A DNA stretch of 64,000 bases from Maribellus sediminis (GTDB lineage: Bacteria; Bacteroidota; Bacteroidia; Bacteroidales; Prolixibacteraceae): positions 124,001 through 188,000 of the forward strand of contig NZ_WXUB01000002.1 in assembly GCF_011799805.1 (NCBI RefSeq), given 5' to 3'. The notes beneath the pieces were generated by a model that was not told where the DNA came from, ran no database searches, and worked only from the letters and a program-made list of their open reading frames with translations. Each line of letters opens with the position of its first letter. The stretch's first letter is position 1. This document shows positions 56,076 to 64,000 of the stretch, in pieces. The position numbers and the translations under genes were made by a program.

Positions 56076-57254
56076 CTATTGGTTGAGTTCGATGGCTGCA
56101 AGTATAAAGGGAGCAACACCTTTGCAATCGTTTTTAACAATTTTTTCGCCGATGTAATAGTCGTACGAACCGTCGCGGTATGGATTTCCGCCCAGTCCGC
56201 AGCTTCCGCAAATATTGATCATGCTGGGCAGTCCGTCTTTATCGGTTATAATGAAAGTTTTTACCATATCGTCGAAAGCACTGTTTGCCACATCGAGGTA
56301 CGATTTATCGAGGTAGCCTTTTTTTGCTCCTTTGGCAAAAGCATAAATGTACATCGCCGTTCCCGATCCTTCAGGGTAATTGCCTTCATCTCCTGCCCGG
56401 TCGAGCACCTGGTACCAGACACCTGTTTTCGGATCGCGCACTTTTATTAAAGCATCGCAGGTTTCTTGCAGAATGTTAATTAATTCGTTTCGTTGTGGGT
56501 GATCTTCAGGCAGGTAGTCCAGCACATCAACGATGGCCATTACATACCAACCCATTGCACGGCTCCAAAAGTGTGGCGATTGACCGGTTTCAGGATCGGC
56601 CCATTTTTGCTCTTTACTTTCGTCCCAGGCATGGTACAACAGCCCGGTTTCCGGATCACGTGTTTTTTCGTAAACCAGCTCTATATCGTGTGTCACTACA
56701 TCAAACCACTGCGGTTGCTTGTATTCTTTGGCGTACTCTGCCAGAAAGGGAAGACCCATGTATACACCGTCGAGCCAAATCTGCCAGGGGTAAACCTGTT
56801 TGTGCCAGTAACCACCCGAGTGAGTTTTCGGGTGTTTTTCCAACTGCTCAACGAACTGCGGAATGGCCTTTTTGTAACGCTGATCGTCGGACCGTTGTGC
56901 CAGGGTGAGCAGGTTTGTCGCCGGGCGAATCAGGTCGATATTGTATTTTCCCATATCGTATCGTTCGATGTTGCCACTACTGTCGACCAGCATGTCGATG
57001 GAGGTTTTCAGGTAGGCTGAATATTTGGGATCAATTTCGCCAAGCATGTCGATGGCACCTCCTAAAAAGAACACATCGTACGACCAGCCTGCCCGCGTGC
57101 GGCCATTGTAAAATGCGAGTGTATCGTAGCGTTGCATCACTGCATCTGCCATTTTTACGCTCCACTTTTCCGGAGCCGGTTTTTGTGCCGGTTTACATGA
57201 AAAGAGTAGTACGATAAGACTTGCTATAACTATTAAGTTGACTTTTTTTATCAT
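56076..57254 (-). CDS. GH105-family unsaturated rhamnogalacturonyl/glucuronyl hydrolase lipoprotein
   Basis: About 392 residues. The ATG at 57254 is used; a TTG eighteen bases earlier overlaps the upstream gene. A lipoprotein signal (IVIASLIVLLFSC) precedes an (alpha/alpha)6 barrel. Family motifs: RAGWSYDVFFLGGAIDMLG, HKQVYPWQIWLDGVYMGLP (catalytic Asp D162), GLLYHAWDESKEQKWADPET, SPHFWSRAMGWYVMAIVDVL, YPEGSGTAMYIYAFAKGAKK. The enzymes hydrate the unsaturated uronic acid left by pectate, rhamnogalacturonan or related lyases. Its presence implies that lyase-generated oligosaccharides reach this system, though no polysaccharide lyase gene is certain in the window. Confidence 0.93.
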   Translation of the reverse strand: MIKKVNLIVIASLIVLLFSCKPAQKPAPEKWSVKMADAVMQRYDTLAFYNGRTRAGWSYDVFFLGGAIDMLGEIDPKYSAYLKTSIDMLVDSSGNIERYDMGKYNIDLIRPATNLLTLAQRSDDQRYKKAIPQFVEQLEKHPKTHSGGYWHKQVYPWQIWLDGVYMGLPFLAEYAKEYKQPQWFDVVTHDIELVYEKTRDPETGLLYHAWDESKEQKWADPETGQSPHFWSRAMGWYVMAIVDVLDYLPEDHPQRNELINILQETCDALIKVRDPKTGVWYQVLDRAGDEGNYPEGSGTAMYIYAFAKGAKKGYLDKSYLDVANSAFDDMVKTFIITDKDGLPSMINICGSCGLGGNPYRDGSYDYYIGEKIVKNDCKGVAPFILAAIELNQ

Positions 57255-57258
57255 GATG

Positions 57259-60200
57259 TTAATTGCTTTCAATGCTTGTTATTTTGGCCGATTCGATTAA
57301 GCCAAACGGAATGTTATAATATTGGTCGGTCCAAATAGGATTATCGCCATATGTTTTTCGGATGTCGTACCAGTCTTTTTTGCCCCGTCCATCGGGGAAT
57401 CCGCCGGCACCCGTAAAACTGTTGGGGCCAACTTTAACCAACTCACCTTCTTTATGATGGTGTGGCCCCAGCAGGTTTCGAAGCGAGTTAACCAGAACTA
57501 AACTGACCCGGTTTTCACCTTCGACCAGGTATTCTGTAATGTCGGTTTTAAACGGCGACCAAACCAGTGAGTCAACAGCCTGTCCGTTAATTTTCACAAC
57601 GCTTGCAATGGCTTCGCAATTGGGCAGTTCAAGAAAATAGTTTTTATTCGGTTCCAGCGGATCGATATTCACGTTTTGTGACAACTCGAAGGCTCCGGCA
57701 TAAAAAGGATAACCGGATTTGGTTAATTCGCCACTAAAACTGTCTTTTTCTTTGCCAATGCTAAACGAAGTAAACGAATAAACCGGTCTTTCCTGAAAAT
57801 CTCCGGTACCGTTTCGTTGTGTATTGTTTGTGATTTCTTCGTTGTTGCCAAATACTGCAAAATCACCAGTCAGGTAAATGCTTTCAATTTCGGTTCCGTA
57901 ACGCGATTTCGGATCGTCGCTCAAAGGTTGTGGCGCTTCAAAATTCAGCCTGAACTGAATTGAATTTTGTCCTTGTTTAAGCAATCCTGAAATATCCGAC
58001 GAGCGGAAGGTGTGATCGATATAGAAGCCTTCGTCGCTAAACGAATATTTTTCTCCGTTCACTTTAATTTCACTGAACATCCTGGGTTGTTCAACAACCA
58101 GTTTGCAGTTTGCAGGTACTGCTTCAATGTCAACTGAATAATCAAGAATCAGTTTGCCCGAATAATTTTGGTCGGCCAGCCGGTTAAAAATACCGATTAC
58201 AGGTTCAGGGTTACTGAAAACTTTACCATTTGTGGAATAGCTTGCGAAATCAAGTGTTAACGCATTTGGCGACAGGCGATGACCTGTCCAGTTATTGTCC
58301 AAAATAATGTCGTCTTTGCCCGGGTTGGGCAATTGATATGTTCCACAAATTACAGCTTCTTTACTCAAGTTGCTTGAAGTAATCCAGAAGTTAGAGGAAG
58401 CCGGCAATTCCAGCGTGAATATTTCATTTGATCCGGCTTCAAGTTTGTAGCATTTTACTGCCGATGGATCCCATAAAACAATTTCTTTGGTTAATAAAGT
58501 GCTACTCATTTTAAAACGAATGGCTCGGGTATGTGAGGTGTTGGCCAGCTGAATTAAAGTTCCGTTGGGAACGACGCGGGTTTGCACCCAAATTTTATCT
58601 GATCCATCGCCCGAAACAAGAACTTGCGGATTAACATACTTTTCTAAAGTGGTCCCAGGATTATCTTCGGATAAATCAATTATCGTATTTTTCAAGGCAT
58701 CGAGTTGCTCCCGATCCGCTTTGCCATCAACAAACTCAGGAAACCGGCCGGTGTTAAATACGAGTCCACCTTTCAATTGCAATTCTTTTATAAGATCGAT
58801 CGTACTCTGCCTGATCGAGATCATATCGGGAAGCAAAATGTGCTGATAGTTCATTTCGCCGATAACCAGGTTTTCGCCATCAACAAAAGCTGTGTCGGCC
58901 ATAATTTGTTCGTCACCAATATCGTAATCGTAATGATGCGCCTGCAGCATTTCAAGCACTTTTAACATTCCCGAAGTAAATTCACCTTCGCTGTTACTTT
59001 TGATGTATTCACTTTCCAGCGGACTAATCACCAGTAATTGAGGCTGGTATTTTCCGATGGAAGCGGCGTATGCAATGCGCCCCAGGTAATCTTCTATTTT
59101 TTTGTTGTAGTTCCAGTATGGCTGCTGGTACGAAAAAGTTGGCGGATAATCTCTTTTACGGTGGCCTTTCATACTGTATAAAGTAAGATGCGGGCAAAAG
59201 TGGTTCACGCCCAGGATACTGTGCCATCCTGCCAGCCATTTTCGGTCTTCGAAATTCATGTTCTGCCCGCTGATTCCAAACAGTTCGCTCAGCCTTTTTT
59301 GTTTTCCGAACTGGTTGGCAACGCTACTCAGATTTCGGGCTGTGATCAGTTTGTTATCGATGGACAGTCCCAGCATATCCATTCCGGGCTGCTGCATGGT
59401 GCGGTAGTGCAACATGGTGTTGGCCGCACGGTCACGTACTTTTTGAAGCACATCTTCAGCCAGGTAATGGCCGGTGTAATCCATGTTGTTGGCGGCACAA
59501 AAATCGCTTAGTTGTTTGGTATAGCTTTCTTCGAACAGGAGTGCTTTGGCCCGGTAATACTGCATCCGAACTTCACGCCAGTTATCCTTCTCTTCGTATA
59601 AAAGCGGCAGTTTGGTTTTCAGATCGTAACCGTATAATTCTTTAAACTTTTTTTCGAGCCAGGGCGAGTAGGAGAGTGTTCCCAGGTTGGGTGTATTTCG
59701 ATCGAAGTACCGGGCATGAACGTGGGGTTCATCAGAAAATATGGCGGGGGTGTAAGTGGTGATCTGTGAGCGGTATTTCTCCGAATAAGGACGGTAAGAA
59801 ACATCGATAAATGCCTGAACCGCTTCAGGATTGAACAAATCGACATAACAAGTGCCATTAAAAATATCGTAGCCAAACTGCGCGGTATACAATACATAAT
59901 TGTATAGACTGTCGCTGGCAATTATTTCAGCACCAGCGGGTAGCTTCGTTTTTTTATCAAGTTTAGCCAGGCATTTTGCCCGGTAGTCTTTGCTCATACG
60001 CGGAATAATACCACCGGCATAACCGCTCGGCCATTTGTCCTCGTCGTAAAACATGCAACGCAAACAGGATTCGTTGGCGGCGTCGACAGCGGCCTGCATC
60101 ACTTTCCACCAGTCATCGCCCAAAAAATCGGTGATCAGTCCCGAGCGACTGTGCAGGTAAAATCCACCAAATCCTGCATTTTTAAAATCTTTAATCTGCC

Positions 60201-60393
60201 AAGCTATTTCTTCCTCGGTCAGCGAATCATTAATGGAATAAAACGGGTGTGAACGGAATTCATTGATTGGATCAACAAAATAACTGTAAGGTAAGCTATT
60301 CAGCGCATTAGCATCCGGTTCTGTGTCCGATTTTACGCAACTCCAGCATAGTGGAATCAGCAGAAATACAATATATAATAAGGTTTGCCTCAT
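57259..60393 (-). CDS. Large GH106-like glycosyl hydrolase lipoprotein
   Basis: A 1044-residue lipoprotein (LLYIVFLLIPLCWSC), first gene of the minus-strand operon. The N-terminal barrel starts FRSHPFYSINDSLTEEEIAW and IKDFKNAGFGGFYLHSRSGL, FYDEDKWPSGYAGGII, like GH106 and its relatives; a beta-galactosidase-type small-domain region is seen near the end (NYFLELPNCEAIASVVKING, VSLVLVNSLRNLLGPHHH). It differs clearly from the GH106 gene at 35727, and I cannot exclude that it belongs to another rhamnogalacturonan-related family. A promoter and a LacI-type operator lie just upstream. Four bases separate it from the GH105 gene. Confidence 0.75.
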   Translation of the reverse strand: MRQTLLYIVFLLIPLCWSCVKSDTEPDANALNSLPYSYFVDPINEFRSHPFYSINDSLTEEEIAWQIKDFKNAGFGGFYLHSRSGLITDFLGDDWWKVMQAAVDAANESCLRCMFYDEDKWPSGYAGGIIPRMSKDYRAKCLAKLDKKTKLPAGAEIIASDSLYNYVLYTAQFGYDIFNGTCYVDLFNPEAVQAFIDVSYRPYSEKYRSQITTYTPAIFSDEPHVHARYFDRNTPNLGTLSYSPWLEKKFKELYGYDLKTKLPLLYEEKDNWREVRMQYYRAKALLFEESYTKQLSDFCAANNMDYTGHYLAEDVLQKVRDRAANTMLHYRTMQQPGMDMLGLSIDNKLITARNLSSVANQFGKQKRLSELFGISGQNMNFEDRKWLAGWHSILGVNHFCPHLTLYSMKGHRKRDYPPTFSYQQPYWNYNKKIEDYLGRIAYAASIGKYQPQLLVISPLESEYIKSNSEGEFTSGMLKVLEMLQAHHYDYDIGDEQIMADTAFVDGENLVIGEMNYQHILLPDMISIRQSTIDLIKELQLKGGLVFNTGRFPEFVDGKADREQLDALKNTIIDLSEDNPGTTLEKYVNPQVLVSGDGSDKIWVQTRVVPNGTLIQLANTSHTRAIRFKMSSTLLTKEIVLWDPSAVKCYKLEAGSNEIFTLELPASSNFWITSSNLSKEAVICGTYQLPNPGKDDIILDNNWTGHRLSPNALTLDFASYSTNGKVFSNPEPVIGIFNRLADQNYSGKLILDYSVDIEAVPANCKLVVEQPRMFSEIKVNGEKYSFSDEGFYIDHTFRSSDISGLLKQGQNSIQFRLNFEAPQPLSDDPKSRYGTEIESIYLTGDFAVFGNNEEITNNTQRNGTGDFQERPVYSFTSFSIGKEKDSFSGELTKSGYPFYAGAFELSQNVNIDPLEPNKNYFLELPNCEAIASVVKINGQAVDSLVWSPFKTDITEYLVEGENRVSLVLVNSLRNLLGPHHHKEGELVKVGPNSFTGAGGFPDGRGKKDWYDIRKTYGDNPIWTDQYYNIPFGLIESAKITSIESN

Positions 60394-60417
60394 TTCTTTA
60401 CCGGATTGTCAGAACCT

Positions 60418-60425
60418 CAAAATTA
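60418..60425 (-). promoter_or_regulatory. Bacteroidota -7 promoter element of the minus-strand operon
   Basis: On the minus strand this reads TAATTTTG, matching TAnnTTTG. It is 24 bases before the ATG at 60393 and lies just downstream (in minus-strand sense) of the operator at 60441-60456. The 308 bases between the divergent genes otherwise hold AT-rich sequence. Confidence 0.55.
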
Positions 60426-60440
60426 AGAAGATTTTTGATA

Positions 60441-60456
60441 ATGTAAACGTTACCAT
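60441..60456. promoter_or_regulatory. LacI-type operator before the minus-strand operon
   Basis: ATGTAAACGTTACCAT, differing from the operator at 7242 in one base. It is placed upstream of the -7 element at 60418-60425 for the operon starting at 60393, so the regulator gene next door can be expected to control that operon. Confidence 0.7.
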
Positions 60457-60630
60457 AGTTATTCTTTGTAATCTTTCAGAAAAGGCACTTCACAGAATTT
60501 TCTTTTTTAAAGAATAGTATTTTCTGAAATATATCGAAATTAACTTCAAGTTCCTTTATTACAGAGTTTTGTTTGAGAGGAAGGCATGTGCTTTCGCGAA
60601 ATATTAAAATAAAATAATGTGAATCGTTTT

Positions 60631-60638
60631 TATTTTTG
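60631..60638 (+). promoter_or_regulatory. Bacteroidota -7 promoter element of the lacI-family gene
   Basis: TATTTTTG matches TAnnTTTG. It places the transcription start at about 60643-60646, downstream of the alternative TTG at 60636, which supports the ATG at 60702 as the start of the regulator. Confidence 0.55.
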
Positions 60639-60639
60639 A

Positions 60640-60655
60640 GTGAAAACGTTTACAT
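60640..60655. promoter_or_regulatory. LacI-type operator over the lacI-family start site
   Basis: GTGAAAACGTTTACAT; its reverse complement ATGTAAACGTTTTCAC fits the shared pattern ATGTAAACGTTnnCAT except for the last base. It overlaps the expected transcription start, so the regulator would repress itself. Confidence 0.65.
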
Positions 60656-60701
60656 TAGCTGCACTGAATTGAACGGTAAAACTAAATTAAAACTTTGTCT
60701 T

Positions 60702-61697
60702 ATGGCCAGTATGGATGATGTAGCAAAACGCGCCGGGGTTTCAATAGCCACGGTTTCGCGTGTACTCAATAATAATGGCAAAGTAAACGAAGCCACCCGC
60801 GCTCGCATCCTTAAAGCAATCAAAGAACTTAAATATCAACCCAGTAGAGTTGCCAAGCGTTTGCGGTCGAAAAGTGTTTCGAGCAATTTGCTGGGTGTTC
60901 TAATTCCTGATATTCAGAATCCTTTTTATGTTGAAGTATTGGAAGGCATTGAAGAAGTAGCTTACAATAATAATTATGCGCTTATCATGTGCAATTTTGG
61001 TCAGGATGAAAAAAAGGAGAAGCTTTACCTTGAAATATTGCAGTCGGAAGCGATTGATGGTTTGATTGCGGCGCCAGCCAGCGAAGAAGATGTTCAGCTA
61101 AAAAAAATGGTAAAAGACGGTTTGCCGGTAGTTTGTGTCGATCGAGGGCTTTCCGGAATCGATGTCGACGTTGTATTGATAGATAATGAAACCGGTGCTT
61201 ACAATGCCGTGGATTTTTTGGCAAAGTCGGGTTATAAGCGAATTGCTCACATTACGGGTTTGTTATCGATTCCGTCGAGCGTTTTAAGGGAGAAAGGATA
61301 TAGAAATGCATTGATCGACAATGGCTTGCCGGTAATCGATGAGTTAATCAAAAACGGCGATTCGAAATTGCCCAGTGGAATAAAACTGTGTGAAGAACTG
61401 CTCGCATTACCCGAGCCTCCTGATGCTATTTTTACTGGTAATAACCTGATTACACTGGGCGCACTCGAAGTCATTCATAAAAAGAATTTAAGAATACCTG
61501 ATGATGTTGCCATCCTCGGATTCGATGATATGTTTTGGGCCAGCTCACTCAATCCTCCGTTAACTGCGGTGCGTCAACCGGCGCGCGAGATCGGAAGAAG
61601 AGCCGGTGAATTGTTAATCCAACGGATAAATGAGCCCGATCGCTCGAGTATTCAAATGATTTTAAATACCGAATTAATGAAACGTAGCTCGGCCTAA
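60702..61697 (+). CDS. LacI/GalR-family transcriptional regulator
   Basis: About 331 residues. The ATG at 60702 begins right before the DNA-binding domain (MASMDDVAKRAGVSIATVSR, LNNNGKVNEATRARILKAIK), with the hinge YQPSRVAKRLRSKSVSSNL; an upstream TTG at 60636 would place the start ahead of the likely promoter. The periplasmic-binding-protein-like effector domain follows (LGVLIPDIQNPFYVEVLEGI, PDDVAILGFDDMFWASSLNP, LTAVRQPAREIGRRAGELLI). The sites ATGTAAACGTTnnCAT near it and before the 43-kb run make it the likely master regulator; the effector is probably a sugar from the pectic substrate. Confidence 0.93.
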   Translation: MASMDDVAKRAGVSIATVSRVLNNNGKVNEATRARILKAIKELKYQPSRVAKRLRSKSVSSNLLGVLIPDIQNPFYVEVLEGIEEVAYNNNYALIMCNFGQDEKKEKLYLEILQSEAIDGLIAAPASEEDVQLKKMVKDGLPVVCVDRGLSGIDVDVVLIDNETGAYNAVDFLAKSGYKRIAHITGLLSIPSSVLREKGYRNALIDNGLPVIDELIKNGDSKLPSGIKLCEELLALPEPPDAIFTGNNLITLGALEVIHKKNLRIPDDVAILGFDDMFWASSLNPPLTAVRQPAREIGRRAGELLIQRINEPDRSSIQMILNTELMKRSSA

Positions 61698-61735
61698 ATG
61701 CGTAATAGTTCAGACAGAATTTTATGTCTCCAAAA

Positions 61736-61751
61736 ATGTAAACGTTATCAT
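61736..61751. promoter_or_regulatory. LacI-type operator before the beta-helix gene
   Basis: ATGTAAACGTTATCAT, one of four strong members of the shared pattern. It lies between the end of the lacI-family gene and the start at 61865, about 115 bases upstream of the latter. I see no clear TAnnTTTG element between it and the gene. Confidence 0.65.
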
Positions 61752-61864
61752 TTAGTAGGTTATTTCGCTAGTGTAATGATCTGTAATATAGGGTGATAAA
61801 AGAGAAAAACGTAAACAAATAGCAAATCAGATTAAATTTTATTGTGAAACTAAAAATTATACCT

Positions 61865-64000
61865 ATGAGAAATTCTACTTTTAAGATTCTTTTGATGGCT
61901 TGCATGGTTATCATTGCAGGCTTTGCAAATGGTCAGGCAAAACCAGAGAATTATCCTACAATCGGACAATCTTTTGTTAAAGACGCCGAGACCGCAACTG
62001 CGGTTTTTACCATCGATTTTAATACTACTGTTGTGCCCGCCAGTTCGTGGACCCAGGTAAATGATTCAACCGTTGAGTTTGATATGAAAAAAGCTCGTAC
62101 AGGTAGAGGTATTGCAGCGTGGGTTTATGCATCAGATACTGCCGGTGCTCCAACATTGAATCCGAACGAAGATTTTAAAGTAAGAGCTTCAGGACGGTTT
62201 CGTAGCAATGAAAATCCCAACCACGTAGCGAGTGTCGATTCTTTGCAGGCAATTCTTGCGAAGTGGGAAGAAGTTTATGCCGGAACTGATAAGGCTGGTG
62301 ATAACACACTCAATAACTATTCTGCCTGTGTTTTTGATGTAGATGGCGACCCAAACAACCAGGCATACGGTGTGCACCCCGGTATTTACAAAAAACTGGA
62401 TAACGAGTTTGTTTTCAGATGGGCAGGTCAGGTACTGACATCTGATTTCGAGTTTGATATGTGGACTTACGATCCGGGAAATACGGATTCAACTGCAACT
62501 TATTATTTGCGTGTTGATTTTAGTGATATCGATACAACTATTGAGAATATCTATACTACAGGAAGTGGCCTGAAACATATTAAACTTGCCGAACTAACCG
62601 GCCTTGAACTTTCTGATTTTAGCAATCAAAGCGAGGTTCATATTTTTATTGGAACCGAAGGTACGAATACAGAAATTGCAGAAGGTGTTTATGATCCTGT
62701 AGTTGTATTTGATAACATGACTGTTTCTTTTGCTGCTCCTGCATGGATTGAACCCGCAGGTGGTCAGGACGGAGGAACTTTCGGAAATGCTGATGCACCA
62801 TTTGAAGGTGTTATTGGAGAAAATACTATGGTTTCTATTCCTCTTAAATTGAAAGGTCGTGTTGCTCCGATGACAATAACCGATAAACTTTATAAAAATA
62901 ATACAGGTGATAAAATGAACAAAGTGCTAACTTTTCCTGACACTTTGGGTATAATGGCCAATGACGGTAGTGGTAACTATACGGTTGAGGTTCCTTATAC
63001 ATTTACACCTGCAGCTTTTGACATGGGAACTCAGACATGGTCAGAGCAGAAAATTACCATTGCTGCTCCTGAAATGGCTGAGGATTTTGATGTAATGTTT
63101 TCGTTTGAGGTGCTTCCGCAATCTAAAAGTTATTTTTCAAACATTGAGATAGAATCTACTGTTCGTGTTACCTATCAGGCTCATGTAGTTGGTAATGGTT
63201 CTACTATTATTGATTTAACTGGTGTTGAGGACGGGTATAGTCTTGCAGATACTCTTTCGGGGGTACCAGATAGTGCACAGGTGCTGCTCGCTCCGGGGAA
63301 AACCTATAATGTTGGCGGATATTCTTTCGATAAGTCAATGGTAATTACAAGCAGCAATCCTGATGCAGCCGATATGCCTCATATCTTTAGTGATTCAAAC
63401 TTTGATATGGTAGAAAATGCGTCTGTTGGGTATTTAGTTTTCAGAAACTTACACGTAACTGGTGAATTTGACAGTGATTATCTGATCAACATTAGTAAAC
63501 AAAGTAATATTGGTGACTTTGTAATCGAATCATGTAAAATAAAAGCTTTGCGTGGTATTGCGCGAATAAAAGATAATCCATCAACTATCGAAAATTTCAT
63601 GGTGTCGGACTGCGTAATGGACAGTATAAATAATTATGGTCTGTTAACCATGGATAAGGATGGTGGTGCAGTGAATAACATCATGATTACGAACTCAACA
63701 TTCTCGCGTTTTGTTTATTTTATTGTAAGCAGAAACAATTCTAATTCATTGGTTATTGATCACTGTACTTTATTTGAAGTTCCGGAGAAAGGTCGTCAAC
63801 TATTAAGATATAGAGGAGGAGATGGGAAAAATAATATTTTTGGAGGATTGTCAATTCAAAAATCTATCCTTGGTCACGGCTGGAACCTGAGCGGTGAAGA
63901 TGATTATGGTATTAAAGGAAAAGAAGGTCTTGTGTCGACACCCATATCCCTTAAAGACGTGTATGCAACAAGTGATTTTGCATATTCAGGAGATACTATT
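61865..64000 (+). CDS. Secreted protein with N-terminal beta domain and parallel beta-helix (pectin-lyase-like fold), 3' truncated by the window
   Basis: The reading frame is open from the ATG at 61865 to the last base (712 codons) without a stop. A signal peptide is present (ILLMACMVIIAGFANGQ). Residues about 25-300 are a Cys-poor beta-rich region of unknown family; residues from about 430 contain repeating short strands with LDD-like turns (SVGYLVFRNLHVTGEF, NIGDFVIESCKIKALRGIAR, MVSDCVMDSINNYGLLTMDK, IMITNSTFSRFVYFIVSRNN), the look of a right-handed beta-helix such as the DUF5123/DUF4957-type proteins of Bacteroidota. Catalytic pectate-lyase residues are not recognised. A LacI-type operator lies upstream, so it belongs to the same regulon. 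The rest of the gene lies beyond the window. Confidence 0.8.
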   Translation, partial: MRNSTFKILLMACMVIIAGFANGQAKPENYPTIGQSFVKDAETATAVFTIDFNTTVVPASSWTQVNDSTVEFDMKKARTGRGIAAWVYASDTAGAPTLNPNEDFKVRASGRFRSNENPNHVASVDSLQAILAKWEEVYAGTDKAGDNTLNNYSACVFDVDGDPNNQAYGVHPGIYKKLDNEFVFRWAGQVLTSDFEFDMWTYDPGNTDSTATYYLRVDFSDIDTTIENIYTTGSGLKHIKLAELTGLELSDFSNQSEVHIFIGTEGTNTEIAEGVYDPVVVFDNMTVSFAAPAWIEPAGGQDGGTFGNADAPFEGVIGENTMVSIPLKLKGRVAPMTITDKLYKNNTGDKMNKVLTFPDTLGIMANDGSGNYTVEVPYTFTPAAFDMGTQTWSEQKITIAAPEMAEDFDVMFSFEVLPQSKSYFSNIEIESTVRVTYQAHVVGNGSTIIDLTGVEDGYSLADTLSGVPDSAQVLLAPGKTYNVGGYSFDKSMVITSSNPDAADMPHIFSDSNFDMVENASVGYLVFRNLHVTGEFDSDYLINISKQSNIGDFVIESCKIKALRGIARIKDNPSTIENFMVSDCVMDSINNYGLLTMDKDGGAVNNIMITNSTFSRFVYFIVSRNNSNSLVIDHCTLFEVPEKGRQLLRYRGGDGKNNIFGGLSIQKSILGHGWNLSGEDDYGIKGKEGLVSTPISLKDVYATSDFAYSGDTI

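Noticed and set aside
56493-57020. A 175-codon plus-strand open frame
   Set aside because: It is antisense to the GH105 gene, which has conserved motifs throughout; no domain is seen in the opposite frame.
60636-60701. Earlier TTG start for the LacI-family regulator
   Set aside because: It lies in the -7 element and would put a non-family leader before the HTH domain; the ATG at 60702 fits better.

Overview
The window reads as a chromosomal carbohydrate-utilisation region from a member of the Bacteroidota. Support comes from the SusC/SusD pair with an ECF sigma factor and FecR anti-sigma factor, many glycoside hydrolase lipoproteins, two proteins ending in type IX secretion sorting tails, and promoters of the TAnnTTTG type. 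A free-living, possibly marine member of the Bacteroidales/Marinilabiliales would fit, but that placement is a guess; no rRNA or tRNA gene is present to test it.

Layout. Bases 1-7060 (+) hold ECF sigma factor, FecR anti-sigma factor, a SusC-type TonB-dependent transporter with an STN signalling domain, SusD, and a terminator. Bases 7061-7293 hold two matches to a LacI-type operator and a promoter. From 7294 to 50351 (+) there is an almost unbroken 43-kb run of 23 genes: a glucuronidase-like lipoprotein, two URO-D-like proteins, a hexuronate-type MFS carrier, a multidomain GH2, a five-bladed propeller glycosidase, two more GH2 enzymes, a cytoplasmic GH31, a third URO-D-like protein, a Gfo/Idh/MocA oxidoreductase, a sodium:solute symporter, a fourth URO-D-like protein, rhamnose mutarotase and rhamnose permease, a LacZ-like GH2, GH106, a sialate O-acetylesterase-type esterase, a DUF5703-type protein, then a RuBisCO-like protein, a four-carbon acid sugar kinase, an Asp/Glu-racemase-fold protein, a BASS-type carrier and GH78. 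On the minus strand, 60393 down to 50603 is a four-gene operon: GH106-like protein, GH105, and two tandem CotH/lamin-tail/type IX proteins. A LacI-family regulator (60702-61697) and the start of a beta-helix surface protein (61865 to the window end) close the window.

How it works together (inference). Rhamnosidases (GH106, GH78), unsaturated-galacturonyl hydrolase (GH105), beta-galactosidase-like GH2 enzymes, an acetylesterase and rhamnose and uronate carriers point to a rhamnose-rich pectic glycan such as rhamnogalacturonan. SusC/SusD would import oligomers, the lipoprotein hydrolases would trim them, and the carriers would take monomers inward. A 16-bp palindrome-like sequence, ATGTAAACGTTnnCAT, recurs before the 43-kb run, before the minus-strand operon, at the lacI promoter and before the last gene, so one LacI-type regulator probably controls the region while the sigma/anti-sigma pair controls SusCD.

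The most unusual content is intracellular: a RuBisCO-like protein that keeps nearly the whole RuBisCO active site, coupled to an acid-sugar kinase, a single-cysteine racemase-fold protein and a carrier. It recalls the known 3-oxo-isoapionate (apiose) pathway but lacks its upstream enzymes. With it come four URO-D/methyltransferase-fold proteins whose putative metal ligands differ from gene to gene.
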